Source: an uncultured Bacilli bacterium (GTDB taxonomy: Bacteria; Bacillota_I; Bacilli_A; RFN20; CAG-826). From it: DNA of 64,000 bases. The stretch covers positions 62,001-126,000 of the forward strand of contig CAKUXV010000004.1 of the NCBI GenBank assembly GCA_934700895.1, in the 5' to 3' direction. This document shows positions 24,689-33,659 of the stretch, piece by piece (positions within the stretch are counted from its first letter, which is position 1; each line of letters opens with the position of its first letter). The notes under the pieces are model-generated. The model searched no databases, was not told the DNA's origin, and saw nothing but the letters and a program-made list of their open reading frames with translations. Position numbers and translations under genes: made by a program.

Positions 24689-25840
24689 ATGGCGAACAAA
24701 AAGAAAAAGAAAAACTCGAATAAAACCGTTACGGCGAAAAAGGTTTCCAAACCCAAGAAAAAAATGTCCCCGGAAGCGAAGGAAAAACTAAAAACCAGCT
24801 TCCTTACCTTGGTCAACAACGATGCCTGCATCCGTGCTAGCCGCGAATACCATGGCTGGGGATGGAACGCTTTGGCCGTTACTTTGGCGGTCGCTAGCTG
24901 CGTCATCGCAGTCGTACCGAGCCTTGTTGGACGTTTGCAAGTGGATTATGGCAACAGCGTCCTTTCTTCCCCGAACTACAGCTATGATGATGGCTTGACC
25001 AACTTCACGAAAAAGCTCGCAGAAGAAGGCATTGACCTCACTATCGATAACAACGGCCACCCCTCCTTTGGCTCCACCGAATCCGTTTGGATTGAAAAGA
25101 TGGCCGCGAAGGGAAACGAAACCGACAAGCTTTATTTTTACAAAGACGTTTCTTCCTCCAAAGGACAAACGATGTTCGAAGTCTTCGTGAACCCGACCGT
25201 CTTCACCACGGCTGCCGCTCACGCCGAAGTCACCGACACCACCTTCTTCGCCGATATCGTTGAAGGAAAGAACCCCATCAACCACACGACCCGTTCGGAC
25301 CGCATCGAAGGATCGGATGCCCCTTACGCCACGAGCTTCTTGGCGTTTGGCCTCGATTCCATCATGATCGGCCGGTATAACGCCAGTGGAAAAGGCGAAC
25401 GCCTTACTGGCGAAAACAAAGTCTTAATCGGCACGAACTTCAAGAGCTTTGCTTTCAATAAAGAAAACCAAATGCTCCAAAATAGCGAGCTCAAGGAAGC
25501 GGTGGTCGCCAATTACAAAAACGTCTTCCGCAGCATGACTCAGGCCCAGAAAGAAGCGGGTGCTTGGCAATATACCGGCATCATGTTCGGCGTTTATGTC
25601 GGGCTCAATGTCCTCTTTGGCTTGTTACTCTTCCTCCTCACCCGCGGCAAACGCAATCCCCTCCGTGTCTACACGTTCTGGGAAACGCAAAAGATGTCCT
25701 ACTGGGCGAGCTTCGCTCCGGGCATCCTCTCCCTCTGCCTTGGCTTTGCCATGCAGTCGATGGCCATGATGTCCTTCATCTTCCTCTTCGGCATGCGCAT
25801 CATGTGGATGTCGATGAAGTCGATGCGCCCTGCGCAATAA
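24689..25840 (+). CDS. Conserved-looking membrane protein with Lys-rich N-terminus and extracytoplasmic domain
   Basis: A 383-residue protein of unknown function. The first 35 residues are extremely Lys-rich and cytoplasmic. A membrane helix (about 60-82, ALAVTLAVASCVIAVVPSLVG) is followed by about 210 mostly soluble residues outside the cell. Two to three helices come near the C-terminus (about 305-325 and 340-375), ending with a Met-rich stretch (MQSMAMMSFIFLFGMRIMWM). The topology is reminiscent of DUF1189 proteins, but no motif secures this. A ribosome site AGAGAG is near the start. It stands alone, closed by a terminator. Confidence 0.7.
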   Translation: MANKKKKKNSNKTVTAKKVSKPKKKMSPEAKEKLKTSFLTLVNNDACIRASREYHGWGWNALAVTLAVASCVIAVVPSLVGRLQVDYGNSVLSSPNYSYDDGLTNFTKKLAEEGIDLTIDNNGHPSFGSTESVWIEKMAAKGNETDKLYFYKDVSSSKGQTMFEVFVNPTVFTTAAAHAEVTDTTFFADIVEGKNPINHTTRSDRIEGSDAPYATSFLAFGLDSIMIGRYNASGKGERLTGENKVLIGTNFKSFAFNKENQMLQNSELKEAVVANYKNVFRSMTQAQKEAGAWQYTGIMFGVYVGLNVLFGLLLFLLTRGKRNPLRVYTFWETQKMSYWASFAPGILSLCLGFAMQSMAMMSFIFLFGMRIMWMSMKSMRPAQ

Positions 25841-25852
25841 GTCTTGCAAGCA

Positions 25853-25890
25853 CCTTAAAAGGGCCCCGTCTTGTGACGGAGCCCTTTTCT
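25853..25890. terminator. Bidirectional terminator between convergent genes
   Basis: AAAAGGGC-CCGTC and GACGG-GCCCTTTT form a long stem centred near 25872, with A and T runs on both sides. It serves gene 24689-25840 on the plus strand and gene 25900-26238 on the minus strand. Confidence 0.85.
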
Positions 25891-25899
25891 GTTGTCTGG

Positions 25900-26238
25900 T
25901 TAGTCCCCGTAATCGGATCCGCGGGATTTATCTTCCACGAAAATGCAAAGGGGGTCTGTGATATCTTGGATTTCCCGGTAGATAAACCCATCACGGGTAA
26001 TCCAAGGGTTTTCGAAATCCGCGGTGAAGATAACTTTGTGGTTCTTCTTAATCACGAGGTCGATCGCCTCCATGATGCGGTCAAAGTCTTCCGCGCGTTT
26101 TTCTTTGAATCCGCGTAACCCATCATAAAATCCAGGCTCGACGTAAAACGTATTGCCATCCTCATCGTGATAGCAGTTCACCAAATGATTCCATTGGTCT
26201 TGGAAGGGCTGGTACTTGTTAAATTCTTCGTAAGTCAT
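25900..26238 (-). CDS. Hypothetical small acidic protein
   Basis: A 112-residue soluble protein starting MTYEEFNKYQPFQDQ. This internal ATG is chosen because the longer frame would run back over the promoter of the divergent HAD gene. Contents are acidic and aromatic (CYHDEDGNTFYVEPGFYDG, EDFDRIMEAIDLVIKKNHKVIFTADFEN), ending KSRGSDYGD. No domain is recognised. The upstream sequence has only a weak GGCGGA as ribosome site. Confidence 0.6.
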   Translation of the reverse strand: MTYEEFNKYQPFQDQWNHLVNCYHDEDGNTFYVEPGFYDGLRGFKEKRAEDFDRIMEAIDLVIKKNHKVIFTADFENPWITRDGFIYREIQDITDPLCIFVEDKSRGSDYGD

Positions 26239-26267
26239 AAAATATCCGCCAAATAGTTTAGCATCCC

Positions 26268-26296
26268 TTGAGGGTTTACGGGTAAAAAGGTATCTT
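26268..26296 (+). promoter_or_regulatory. Promoter of the Cof-type HAD gene
   Basis: TTGAGG (26268-26273) and TATCTT (26291-26296) are 17 bases apart. The ATG at 26308 is only 11 bases past the -10 and lacks a GGAGG-like site, so the transcript would have a leader of at most about five bases. Confidence 0.55.
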
Positions 26297-26307
26297 TTTA
26301 AAAGAAA

Positions 26308-27111
26308 ATGGAATCGAAAATCAAAATTGTCTTCACCGATATTGATAATACCCTTTATAGCCATTTTAAGCATGAAGTCCCATTATCCGCGATTCACGCG
26401 ATGGAAGACATGCAGAAAAAAGGGATTAAGGTTTTCCTTTGCTCCGGCCGCAACTACTACTTAATACGCAAATCGGGCATTTTGTCCGTAGTTCATCCCG
26501 ATGGCATGGTCACGATGAACGGCAGCAATGCCATTATCGACGGCAACATCATTTATAAATACCCAATCCCTTCTAACGTCGTCGATAAGATGATTCTCTA
26601 CGCCAAACGCCTCAAATTCGGTTTGACCTTAATCGAGGAAAGCGAAGGTCATATCAACATGATTGATGACCGTGTTATTTCGGCGCACGAAAAATACGGA
26701 ACCCGTTTCCCACAACCACGCCACTTCCCGGACCATTATGACCGCGTCGTCTATCAAATGATTGCTTTCTGCGACGCCTTTGACGAATCCTTGTTCCTCC
26801 CCCACCTAGAAAACTGCAAATCCGCGCGTTGGGATGAATATGCCGTCGATATCATGTTGAAGGATTCTGATAAATCCAAAGGCATCGAATCCGTTCTTGA
26901 ATATTACGATTTAAAGCCAGAAAACATCCTTTGCCTTGGAGACGGCGAAAACGACGTGGAAATGCTTCGTTACGCAGGAATCGGAGTTGCCATGGGCAAT
27001 GGAAGCCCCTTAGCCAAGCAAGCTGCTGATTACGTCACCGACGATATCGACGATGATGGATGGGCCAAAGCCTGCCTTCACTTCGGCTTAATCGACCAAA
27101 TCCGCAAATAA
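26308..27111 (+). CDS. Cof-type HAD-superfamily phosphatase
   Basis: A 267-residue HAD hydrolase of the Cof/YidA subgroup. Motif I is FTDIDNTLYS with the nucleophile aspartate. Motif II is FLCSGRNY, the motif III lysine lies before GIESVLEYYDL (DKSKG), and motif IV is CLGDGENDVEMLRYAGIGVAMGN. The cap domain between motifs II and III is the C2 type. These enzymes dephosphorylate sugar phosphates, flavin precursors or pyridoxal phosphate; the substrate here is unknown. The gene lacks a clear Shine-Dalgarno site and ends in a terminator. Confidence 0.92.
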   Translation: MESKIKIVFTDIDNTLYSHFKHEVPLSAIHAMEDMQKKGIKVFLCSGRNYYLIRKSGILSVVHPDGMVTMNGSNAIIDGNIIYKYPIPSNVVDKMILYAKRLKFGLTLIEESEGHINMIDDRVISAHEKYGTRFPQPRHFPDHYDRVVYQMIAFCDAFDESLFLPHLENCKSARWDEYAVDIMLKDSDKSKGIESVLEYYDLKPENILCLGDGENDVEMLRYAGIGVAMGNGSPLAKQAADYVTDDIDDDGWAKACLHFGLIDQIRK

Positions 27112-27134
27112 GAAGGGTCCGCCCTTCTTTTTTT
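27111..27134 (+). terminator. Terminator of the Cof-type HAD gene
   Basis: AGAAGGG and CCCTTCT form a stem with a TCCG loop, directly after the stop, with a run of T. It also separates the gene from tcdA. Confidence 0.85.
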
Positions 27135-27159
27135 GTTCATCCCCCGTATACTTTTCCAT

Positions 27160-27930
27160 ATGAAAAATAACCCCTTTATCCGAACCGAACGCCTTCTTGG
27201 CAAAGAAGCGATGGAACGTCTCGCTTCTTCTTGCGTGGCTATCTTTGGATTAGGAGGGGTAGGAGGCAATTGCTGCGAAGCCCTCGCTCGAAGCGGAGTC
27301 GGCCATTTCGTATTGATCGACGACGATGTCGTATCGCTTAGCAACATCAACCGTCAGCTCATCGCCACCTTCGATACCATCGGAATGAATAAAGTGGATG
27401 TCATGGAGCAAAGAATCCGTTCCATCCATCCAGAAGCTATAGTAGAAAAGAGAAAAACGTTCTACCTGCCAGAGCACGGGAATGAATTCCCTTTTGAATC
27501 CTATTCTTATTGCATCGACTGCATCGATACCGTCACGGCCAAAATCGACATTATCCTTCGTTGTCAAAAAGCCGGAACCCCCGTTATCTCTTCCATGGGT
27601 GCGGGAAATCGACTAGACCCCAGTCAATTGCGAATCGGGGACCTTTATTCCACCCATATGGATCCTCTAGCTAAAATCATGCGAAGAGAATTAAAGAAAC
27701 GAGGCGTCAGCCATTTAAAAGTCGTTTATAGCGAGGAAAAGCCCACTCTCCCCCAGCAAGTGATTCTAGAAGAGACATCAAGTGGCAAGCCGAGAAGATC
27801 CATCCCCGGATCCACTTCTTTTGTCCCTCCCGTTGCAGGCATTCTTTTAGCCGCGGAAGTCATCAAAGACTTAACGGGCATCACGCCGAATTCCGATAAG
27901 AAAGAGGCCGAAGCCAAAAAGGCCCAATAA
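27160..27930 (+). CDS. tcdA: tRNA threonylcarbamoyladenosine dehydratase TcdA (E1-like, ThiF/HesA family)
   Basis: ATP-dependent dehydratase that cyclises t6A at position 37 of ANN-decoding tRNAs to ct6A. The 256 residues start MKNNPFIRTERLLGKEAME. FGLGGVGGNCCEALARSGVG is the nucleotide-binding loop, DDDVVSLSNINRQLIA the adenylation motif, and DCIDTVTAKIDI a family block. SFVPPVAGILLAAEVI is the typical C-terminus. ATG 27160 is preferred over a TTG at 27133 that lies inside the preceding terminator. No ribosome site is visible, and TATACT stands 7 bases before the ATG. Its stop is one base from that of convergent rlmH. Confidence 0.93.
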   Translation: MKNNPFIRTERLLGKEAMERLASSCVAIFGLGGVGGNCCEALARSGVGHFVLIDDDVVSLSNINRQLIATFDTIGMNKVDVMEQRIRSIHPEAIVEKRKTFYLPEHGNEFPFESYSYCIDCIDTVTAKIDIILRCQKAGTPVISSMGAGNRLDPSQLRIGDLYSTHMDPLAKIMRRELKKRGVSHLKVVYSEEKPTLPQQVILEETSSGKPRRSIPGSTSFVPPVAGILLAAEVIKDLTGITPNSDKKEAEAKKAQ

Positions 27931-27931
27931 T

Positions 27932-28411
27932 TTATTTATGATAAGGCTCATGATGGGCAATGCGAAAGGCCCGATAGAGCTGTTCCAATAACATAATCCG
28001 CGATAATTGATGGGGGAAGGTCATCTTCCCGAAACTAATGGAATCATTCGCCCGAGCTTTTAAGGCATCCGATAAACCCAGCGATCCTCCAATTAAGAAA
28101 ATTAACGAGGAACGTCCTTTAACAAAGGCATTTTCTAAGTAAGAAGAGAAAGAGACGGAATCGAATTCCTTTTGGTTTAAGTCCATGGCAATCACGTAAT
28201 CGCCGGATTTGATCTTTTGGAGGACACGGGCCCCTTCTTTTTCTTTGATTTCACCCTCTTCTTTGGGGCTCGGGCCCTCTTTCGTGGCAAGGTCGGGGAA
28301 TTCCTCCACCGTGACCTTCGCGTAAACCTGAAGGCGTTTTAAATATTCTTCCGCAGCAGACCGCCAATAGGATTCCTTCAAGGATCCGATGCAATAGATG
28401 GTAATTTTCAT
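27932..28411 (-). CDS. rlmH: 23S rRNA (pseudouridine1915-N3)-methyltransferase RlmH
   Basis: Small SPOUT methyltransferase of 159 residues that methylates pseudouridine 1915 in helix 69 of 23S rRNA. ATG 28411 follows GGAGGTGA and overlaps the stop of walJ as ATGA. Family blocks: MKITIYCIGSLKESYW, AMDLNQKEFDS, FLIGGSLGLSDALKARAN (SAM-binding knot) and the C-terminal RIMLLEQLYRAFRIAHHEPYHK. It closes the gdpP-rplI-dnaB-walJ operon. Confidence 0.97.
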   Translation of the reverse strand: MKITIYCIGSLKESYWRSAAEEYLKRLQVYAKVTVEEFPDLATKEGPSPKEEGEIKEKEGARVLQKIKSGDYVIAMDLNQKEFDSVSFSSYLENAFVKGRSSLIFLIGGSLGLSDALKARANDSISFGKMTFPHQLSRIMLLEQLYRAFRIAHHEPYHK

Positions 28412-29166
28412 TCCCAATCACCTCCAAGAACCATATCCCATTGTTTGGTAGGAACGATTTGGATGGAGTCGGGATCAATATCCCGGGATTCGAGCAAGCG
28501 ACGATAGGACGAAACAGCGATGTCTGCCGTATTGCATTCTTCACTGATATGGCCTAGATACACCGCTTTAGTTCTTGGACCAAGAACCTCGCTAAAATAG
28601 ATCGCGCTATCGACGTTGCTAAGATGTCCATGGTCGCTATGGATACGGTCTTTAAGGCTTTGGGGGCGTCTGCTTTTATAAAGCATTTCCAAGTCGTGAT
28701 TCGATTCGAAAAGGTAATAGTCGCAATTTTGGAGAATCTTTAAGGCTTCGTCATCCAAATACCCCGTATCCGTCACGTAGCCAAGTTTTTCATCGCCAAC
28801 ACGGATTAAATAATTCACGGGATTCGGGGCGTCGTGGTGAGCCGAAAAAGGAAAAACGCATAGATGTCCCACGTCAATTCCGCAATAAGGCTCAATGGTC
28901 TCGAATACCTCGTCGGGATTTAAGGAGCATTGAGTGGCGTAGACCGCCGTAGTTTTGGGCATTAAAGAAACCGTACCAATGTGGTCGGTATGATCGTGAG
29001 TAATGAAAAGGGCTTCGATATCCTCCACCGATTTGCCAAGGATTTTAGTACCCTCCGCCAAAGTTTTGCGGGGCACACCCATATCGATTTGAATCAAGGA
29101 TTCTCCATCCGTAATGAGGGTGGCATTTCCTTTCGATCCCGAAGCGACGAAAACGATGCGGATCAT
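28408..29166 (-). CDS. walJ: Metallo-beta-lactamase-fold hydrolase WalJ/YycJ
   Basis: A 252-residue MBL-fold enzyme. The metal motif FITHDHTDHIG is complete, followed by AHHDAPNPVNY, VTDTGYLDDEAL and LGHISEECN supplying the other ligands. Homologues next to the walRK locus act as putative 5'-3' exonucleases in mismatch repair or affect cell division timing. The start overlaps the dnaB stop by four bases (ATGA), and the end overlaps rlmH in the same way. Confidence 0.92.
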   Translation of the reverse strand: MIRIVFVASGSKGNATLITDGESLIQIDMGVPRKTLAEGTKILGKSVEDIEALFITHDHTDHIGTVSLMPKTTAVYATQCSLNPDEVFETIEPYCGIDVGHLCVFPFSAHHDAPNPVNYLIRVGDEKLGYVTDTGYLDDEALKILQNCDYYLFESNHDLEMLYKSRRPQSLKDRIHSDHGHLSNVDSAIYFSEVLGPRTKAVYLGHISEECNTADIAVSSYRRLLESRDIDPDSIQIVPTKQWDMVLGGDWE

Positions 29167-30650
29167 TCCGGCATATCCACTTCGCCCATCATGGCAGCCT
29201 GACGGGTCTCATAATTCGTGGAAGGTTCGCAAAAACGGGAATAGGCTTTTTGAAACAATAGGGTAATGGTTCCCGTTTGACCGTTACGGTTCTTGGCGAT
29301 GATGATTTTCGTTTCCGACATATCGCCGTTCTCCTTCTTTTCTTCTGCCGTGGGTTGATGGACTTCCGGTTCCGGCTCTCCCCCGTTTTGTTTTTCGGCC
29401 TTCAACTGATATTTGGTCTTAATGGATTGGCCAGTAGCCGTGTAATAGTCGGGACGATACATGAGCATGACGATATCGGCGTCCTGCTCGATAGCGCCCG
29501 ATTCACGGAGGTTCGCAAGGTTAGGAACCTTGTCGGGGTTATTGTCGACGCTACGGTTAAGCTGCGATAAGCAGATAACCGGCAACTTCAATTGACGGGC
29601 CAACGTCTTCAAAGCGCCCGAGATATAGGATACCTCTTGTTGACGGGCATTCATGTCGAGCTTATCGGAATAGGTGATGCGGCCCAAATAGTCGATGACG
29701 ATTAAGCCCAAATCCGGGTGGGTGGCCTTCAATTTCGTAGCTTTGGCGACCAAATCACCGAGCTTGGAGTTTGGAGTATCGTCAAAGAACAAATCCGTTT
29801 GAGAGATTTCTTCGATAGCGGAAGCCACCTTCACGCGGTCTTTGCCGTAGAGTTTTCCCGTTTGAATGTCGTTATTGGAAACGCAGGAACGCGATGCAAT
29901 CAAACGTTCCATGACTTTGTCGGCGCCCATTTCAAGGGAGAAGAATCCGACGGGGACCTTCCCGCGAATTGCCGCTTCATAGGCAAGATTCATGCCAAAA
30001 GCTGTTTTACCGACGGAAGGGCGGGCGGCGAGGATGATTAAATCGCCTTTTTGCCATCCGTGGGTCATGTCATCGAGGCAACGGTAACCCGAGGTTAAAC
30101 CCGTTAGGCCTTTGTTATCGCTTTTGGATTTCTTTTCGATGTCTTCTCGGACCGCCAAAGCAACTTCGCGAGCGCTTTTCATGCCCTGAACGGAGCGCTT
30201 TTGGGCAATGCGAGTGATTTCATCGTTGGATTGAAGGATGAAGTCGCCGATATTGGAAACGCCTTTGGAATATTGTTCTTGAATGCGGTTGGTTGCTAAT
30301 AGCAATTGGCGGAGAACGCTTTGCTCATGAACCATATCGATATAGGTATCGATGTATTCTGGAGAAATGACCGTGTTAAGTAATTGGAAAAGATAGGGAG
30401 TTCCGCCCGCTTGCTGATCCAATTTGGAATTGATGAGCTGATCATTTAAAGTCTGAACGTCCAACGGAAGATGATGGGCATGAAGCTCCTGCATGGCCGT
30501 GAAAATAATCCGGTTACGAGGGTCTGCATCGCTAAAATCATCCGGTTGAAGGGAATCCAAACCGATTTCCGCAGCACCTGGGGAAATCAGCATCGAACCC
30601 AAAACGGAGCGTTCTGCTTCTAAGTTACTTGGCAAAGCGATTGTCGCCAT
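29163..30650 (-). CDS. dnaB: Replicative DNA helicase DnaB (DnaC in Bacillus nomenclature)
   Basis: Ring helicase of the replication fork, 495 residues. The N-terminal domain (about 1-105) starts LPSNLEAERSVLGSMLISP. The RecA-like domain has Walker A ARPSVGKTAFGMNLA, Walker B LIVIDYLGRI, and the block SYISGALKTLARQLKLPVICLSQLNRSVD. Between YRPDYY and ETKIIIAKNRNG there is a Glu/Pro-rich insertion of about 40 residues (around 405-445) that most DnaB proteins lack. The start shares one base with the rplI stop (TAATG). Confidence 0.97.
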   Translation of the reverse strand: MATIALPSNLEAERSVLGSMLISPGAAEIGLDSLQPDDFSDADPRNRIIFTAMQELHAHHLPLDVQTLNDQLINSKLDQQAGGTPYLFQLLNTVISPEYIDTYIDMVHEQSVLRQLLLATNRIQEQYSKGVSNIGDFILQSNDEITRIAQKRSVQGMKSAREVALAVREDIEKKSKSDNKGLTGLTSGYRCLDDMTHGWQKGDLIILAARPSVGKTAFGMNLAYEAAIRGKVPVGFFSLEMGADKVMERLIASRSCVSNNDIQTGKLYGKDRVKVASAIEEISQTDLFFDDTPNSKLGDLVAKATKLKATHPDLGLIVIDYLGRITYSDKLDMNARQQEVSYISGALKTLARQLKLPVICLSQLNRSVDNNPDKVPNLANLRESGAIEQDADIVMLMYRPDYYTATGQSIKTKYQLKAEKQNGGEPEPEVHQPTAEEKKENGDMSETKIIIAKNRNGQTGTITLLFQKAYSRFCEPSTNYETRQAAMMGEVDMPE

Positions 30651-31111
30651 TATTTCTTCTCCGAAATGTGAACGTTAACCGTTCCGATGACTTCGCCTTC
30701 CACCCCTTTATAGAGTTCGATGCGAAGACGGGTATAGCCAAGGCCATTGGCAGGGTATTTATCGATGAATTTGCGTTTATCGAGTTTGATGCCCCATTGC
30801 TTTTCCATTCCTTCGCAGATTTCTTTGGGGGAAATGGAACCAAAGGCACGGCCATCGCTGCCGGTCTTTAACGTAAATTCGACGTTGATATGCTCCAAAC
30901 GGGTTTTAACTTCTTCCGCCGCTTTCTTGAGTTCTTTCTGACGTTCCGCCTCTTGGGCGTTATCGCGCTTCAACTCTTGCTGAGTGGCATTCGTGGAAAG
31001 TTTAGCAAGTCCCCGCGGAATCAAATAATTGAGGCCATATCCATCGCTCACCGTGACGGTCTCGCCTTTTTTGCCGATTTTCTTTACATCTTGAGTCAAA
31101 ATAACTTTCAT
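30650..31111 (-). CDS. rplI: 50S ribosomal protein bL9
   Basis: A 153-residue protein with the canonical N-terminal domain MKVILTQDVKKIGKKGETVTV and SDGYGLNYLIPRGLA, the long connecting helix, and a C-terminal 23S rRNA-binding domain with GRAFGSISPKEI. Flanked by gdpP and dnaB with one-base TAATG overlaps, the usual Firmicute order. Confidence 0.98.
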   Translation of the reverse strand: MKVILTQDVKKIGKKGETVTVSDGYGLNYLIPRGLAKLSTNATQQELKRDNAQEAERQKELKKAAEEVKTRLEHINVEFTLKTGSDGRAFGSISPKEICEGMEKQWGIKLDKRKFIDKYPANGLGYTRLRIELYKGVEGEVIGTVNVHISEKK

Positions 31112-33180
31112 TAACGTAATCCTCCTAAGTCCGTTTTCGCTTCATCGAGGTATGTCGCTAAAGCGTCTAATAATTTGTTTTCCACTACAGCAACCGTCGA
31201 TCCTGGGAAAGAGGCCGCCGCCATGCCGAAGTGTCCGCCGCCGCCAAGTTTTTCCATCAAGAGCTGAACGTTGATGGAACCATCGCTACGCGCGGAAATC
31301 GCAATTTCGTTTTGCTTGATTCGTCCAATGACGAAGCTTGCATTAACCCCTTTAAGTTCGCGGATTTGGTTCGCGACTTTGGCCAGGGCGCTCTTTTCGA
31401 TGATGTCGGAATCGTCGGAGACGCAGTAGGCAACGCCCGTATAGGGGCTACGCATCGTCGAAGCGATTTTCGTCACCAAGTTGTATTCTTCGACTTCGTC
31501 TTTCAAGAAATCGTCTGCTTTTGCATTATCCGCGCCGAATTCCTTTAAGATTTCGCAGGCTTCGAAGGAGCGGACCCCCGTAGCTTTAGATTTGAAGAAG
31601 GAAGTATCAAGGAAGATACCGGAAAGCATGATCGTCGCGTATTCGGCAGGAATTTCGATGCGCGGGTTTGCCGAAGAATATTTGACGAATTCAGCAATGA
31701 TTTCGCTCGCGCTTCCTGCCGAGGGGTCGATATAAGAGAGAACCGGCTTTTCGATGAAGGCTTCACCGCGACGGTGATGGTCGATGACAATCGTCTTGCT
31801 CGATTTTTCCAGAGCCTTATCGCCCATAACTAGAGCAGGAACCGAGACGTCAACCACCACAAATAGAGTGGACGGGCGGATCGATTCTTCTGCTTCTTTT
31901 GGAGAAATCGTCATGCGGTCCAAACGCGTTTTATCAAACGTCGACTGGAAGGCTAGACGCGTTTTCTTTTCGGTGATACGGGGATCGAAAATGATTTTAT
32001 AGGGTTTCTTGTAGTGCTCGCAGATTGCGGCAACGCCCAAGCAAGCGCCCAAGGCATCCATGTCCATGTCTTTATGACCCGAGATATAGATGTTGCTCGC
32101 ATCTTTGGCTAATCCGATTAACGAGTTGGCGATGGAACGGAACTGGACGCGGCCCGTATTTTCCACCGCAGCCGTCTTGCCGCCATAATACTTGAGTTCC
32201 TCTCCGTAATGGCTGACAACCGCTTGGTCTCCGCCACGCGAATTGGCGATATCAATCGCATTCGAAGCCATTTCGGAAAGTTTGGTGATGTCGTCGAAGC
32301 GATGGGCAAAGCCAATGGAAAGGGTGGGAATAACTTGTTGACCTTTTCCTAACATTCTTACGTTGCTTAAGACCGTAAAGCCATCTTGCTCCATACGGTT
32401 CAAAGAAGTGAAATTGCAAACGGCAAAATAGGAATCATTACGAATGCGGCGGACCAAAACGCCCATGATTTTCGCATAATCAAAGATGGCCGCGCGAACC
32501 TTGGTGATCAAATCGTTGCTATCGTCTTCGATTTTGCCGGCAACATCGGAATAGTTATCAATCATGATGATGCCAACGCAAGTGGCCTGTTGACGGTTAT
32601 ATTCGCTAACCTGCTCATAGTCGGTGGAATCTTTGAAGATATATAAACGTGCTTCCGGCAAATATTTCACGGAATAGTCTCTGCCGTTGGCTTCGATTTT
32701 TTCGCTCATGTCTACAGGCGCGTTCTTGAGCTCGGCTAGCTTCGGTTGCCATTCCAAAATATTGGCGTCCAATAAATCGATTTGGCGTTCTTTGAATAAG
32801 TTGTTCGTCCAAAGAACAAGGTCATTCTCATCGGTGACGACTAACCCGATTTGGCCGAAGTTATAAGCTTCCTGAACGTCGCTTCCGATGATGGAAGAAG
32901 CATCCAAATCGCTCTTGCGGCGGATATGGCTAAGTTTTACTTCCGTCACCCAAACCGCGAAGAAATCGATGACAAAAACGCCGACGGTAATGAAAATCCA
33001 ATATTCCGGTTTCACCATTTCATGGAAACCATTGGGGAAATCGAAGAAATAAAACAAAGCAACCAAGGCGATGGCCACGGCTTCGAATAGGAAAATGCCC
33101 GCGGTCCACAATGTCATTTTATGCAAAGCATAAGACATGGAGAGGGAATGGTTGTTTTTGTGTTTCGATTTGCTTGCCAT
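31111..33180 (-). CDS. gdpP: Cyclic-di-AMP phosphodiesterase GdpP
   Basis: Membrane-bound phosphodiesterase that degrades c-di-AMP to pApA, 689 residues. Two membrane helices (about 25-50 and 60-82) are followed by a degenerate PAS domain and a degenerate GGDEF domain (around 200-330). The DHH domain then has SGHKDMDMDALG, VVDVS, VIDHHRRGEA and YIDPSAGSASE for the two-metal site. DHHA1 follows with GGGGHFGMAAAS. The start has no Shine-Dalgarno site; TATAAT stands 11 bases upstream (33192-33197). First gene of the gdpP-rplI-dnaB-walJ-rlmH operon. Confidence 0.96.
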   Translation of the reverse strand: MASKSKHKNNHSLSMSYALHKMTLWTAGIFLFEAVAIALVALFYFFDFPNGFHEMVKPEYWIFITVGVFVIDFFAVWVTEVKLSHIRRKSDLDASSIIGSDVQEAYNFGQIGLVVTDENDLVLWTNNLFKERQIDLLDANILEWQPKLAELKNAPVDMSEKIEANGRDYSVKYLPEARLYIFKDSTDYEQVSEYNRQQATCVGIIMIDNYSDVAGKIEDDSNDLITKVRAAIFDYAKIMGVLVRRIRNDSYFAVCNFTSLNRMEQDGFTVLSNVRMLGKGQQVIPTLSIGFAHRFDDITKLSEMASNAIDIANSRGGDQAVVSHYGEELKYYGGKTAAVENTGRVQFRSIANSLIGLAKDASNIYISGHKDMDMDALGACLGVAAICEHYKKPYKIIFDPRITEKKTRLAFQSTFDKTRLDRMTISPKEAEESIRPSTLFVVVDVSVPALVMGDKALEKSSKTIVIDHHRRGEAFIEKPVLSYIDPSAGSASEIIAEFVKYSSANPRIEIPAEYATIMLSGIFLDTSFFKSKATGVRSFEACEILKEFGADNAKADDFLKDEVEEYNLVTKIASTMRSPYTGVAYCVSDDSDIIEKSALAKVANQIRELKGVNASFVIGRIKQNEIAISARSDGSINVQLLMEKLGGGGHFGMAAASFPGSTVAVVENKLLDALATYLDEAKTDLGGLR

Positions 33181-33191
33181 AGGTACTAAAA

Positions 33192-33197
33192 ATTATA
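33192..33197 (-). promoter_or_regulatory. -10 box of the gdpP operon
   Basis: TATAAT on the minus strand, 11 bases before the gdpP ATG. The -35 region is weak (TTTCCG-like). The transcript would have a leader of about five bases. Confidence 0.5.
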
Positions 33198-33244
33198 GGC
33201 ATTCCAAGCAAACGCGGAAAGCCTTCTTTCGTTTCGATATTCTG

Positions 33245-33409
33245 CTATTCGCTTTTTTGCTCAGATTCGCCCGTCTCTTCTTCTTTTGTCGACGCCTTTT
33301 CTTTGTCCTTCAAGGAAAAGATGTAGAAGCATACGGCAATCGTGATGGCAACAAGGGCGATCGTGACGATGATGCCAATCACAGAGCTGTTCGCAAGGAA
33401 GAGTTTCAT
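33245..33409 (-). CDS. Small single-pass membrane protein
   Basis: The 54 residues start MKLFLANSSVIGIIVTIALV, giving one membrane helix to about residue 27, then a Lys- and Glu-rich cytoplasmic tail (KEKASTKEEETGESEQKSE). ATG 33409 is favoured because it gives a clean membrane protein. The frame extends 16 codons upstream without signal. TATACT stands 7 bases before the ATG and no ribosome site is seen. Function unknown; it precedes gdpP on the same strand. Confidence 0.5.
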   Translation of the reverse strand: MKLFLANSSVIGIIVTIALVAITIAVCFYIFSLKDKEKASTKEEETGESEQKSE

Positions 33410-33611
33410 GAAATCAAGTATAGGGCAAAGAACGTTAAAGGGAAGAGGCGCGCTCAAAAAATGAAACGGTCGAAAGGAAAATCAACTTACTAAATCCTTC
33501 ATGTTCGGCGTTTTGAAAGAATTCAATTCAGTGTCTTGAAAACTTTTTCTCAAAAACCATTGAATTTGATAGGTTTTAGGATTTTTAGAAAAATGATGAA
33601 ATTCATCCCAA

Positions 33612-33643
33612 GAAAAAAGAGGCCATCTCAAGGATGGTCTCTT
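33612..33643 (-). terminator. Terminator of the uronate operon
   Basis: AGAGACCATC and GATGGCCTCT pair on the minus strand (one G-U) and are followed by TTTTTTC, just after the uxuA stop. It ends the long operon that starts at 48448. Confidence 0.88.
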
Positions 33644-33659
33644 CTATTGGATATTCGAG

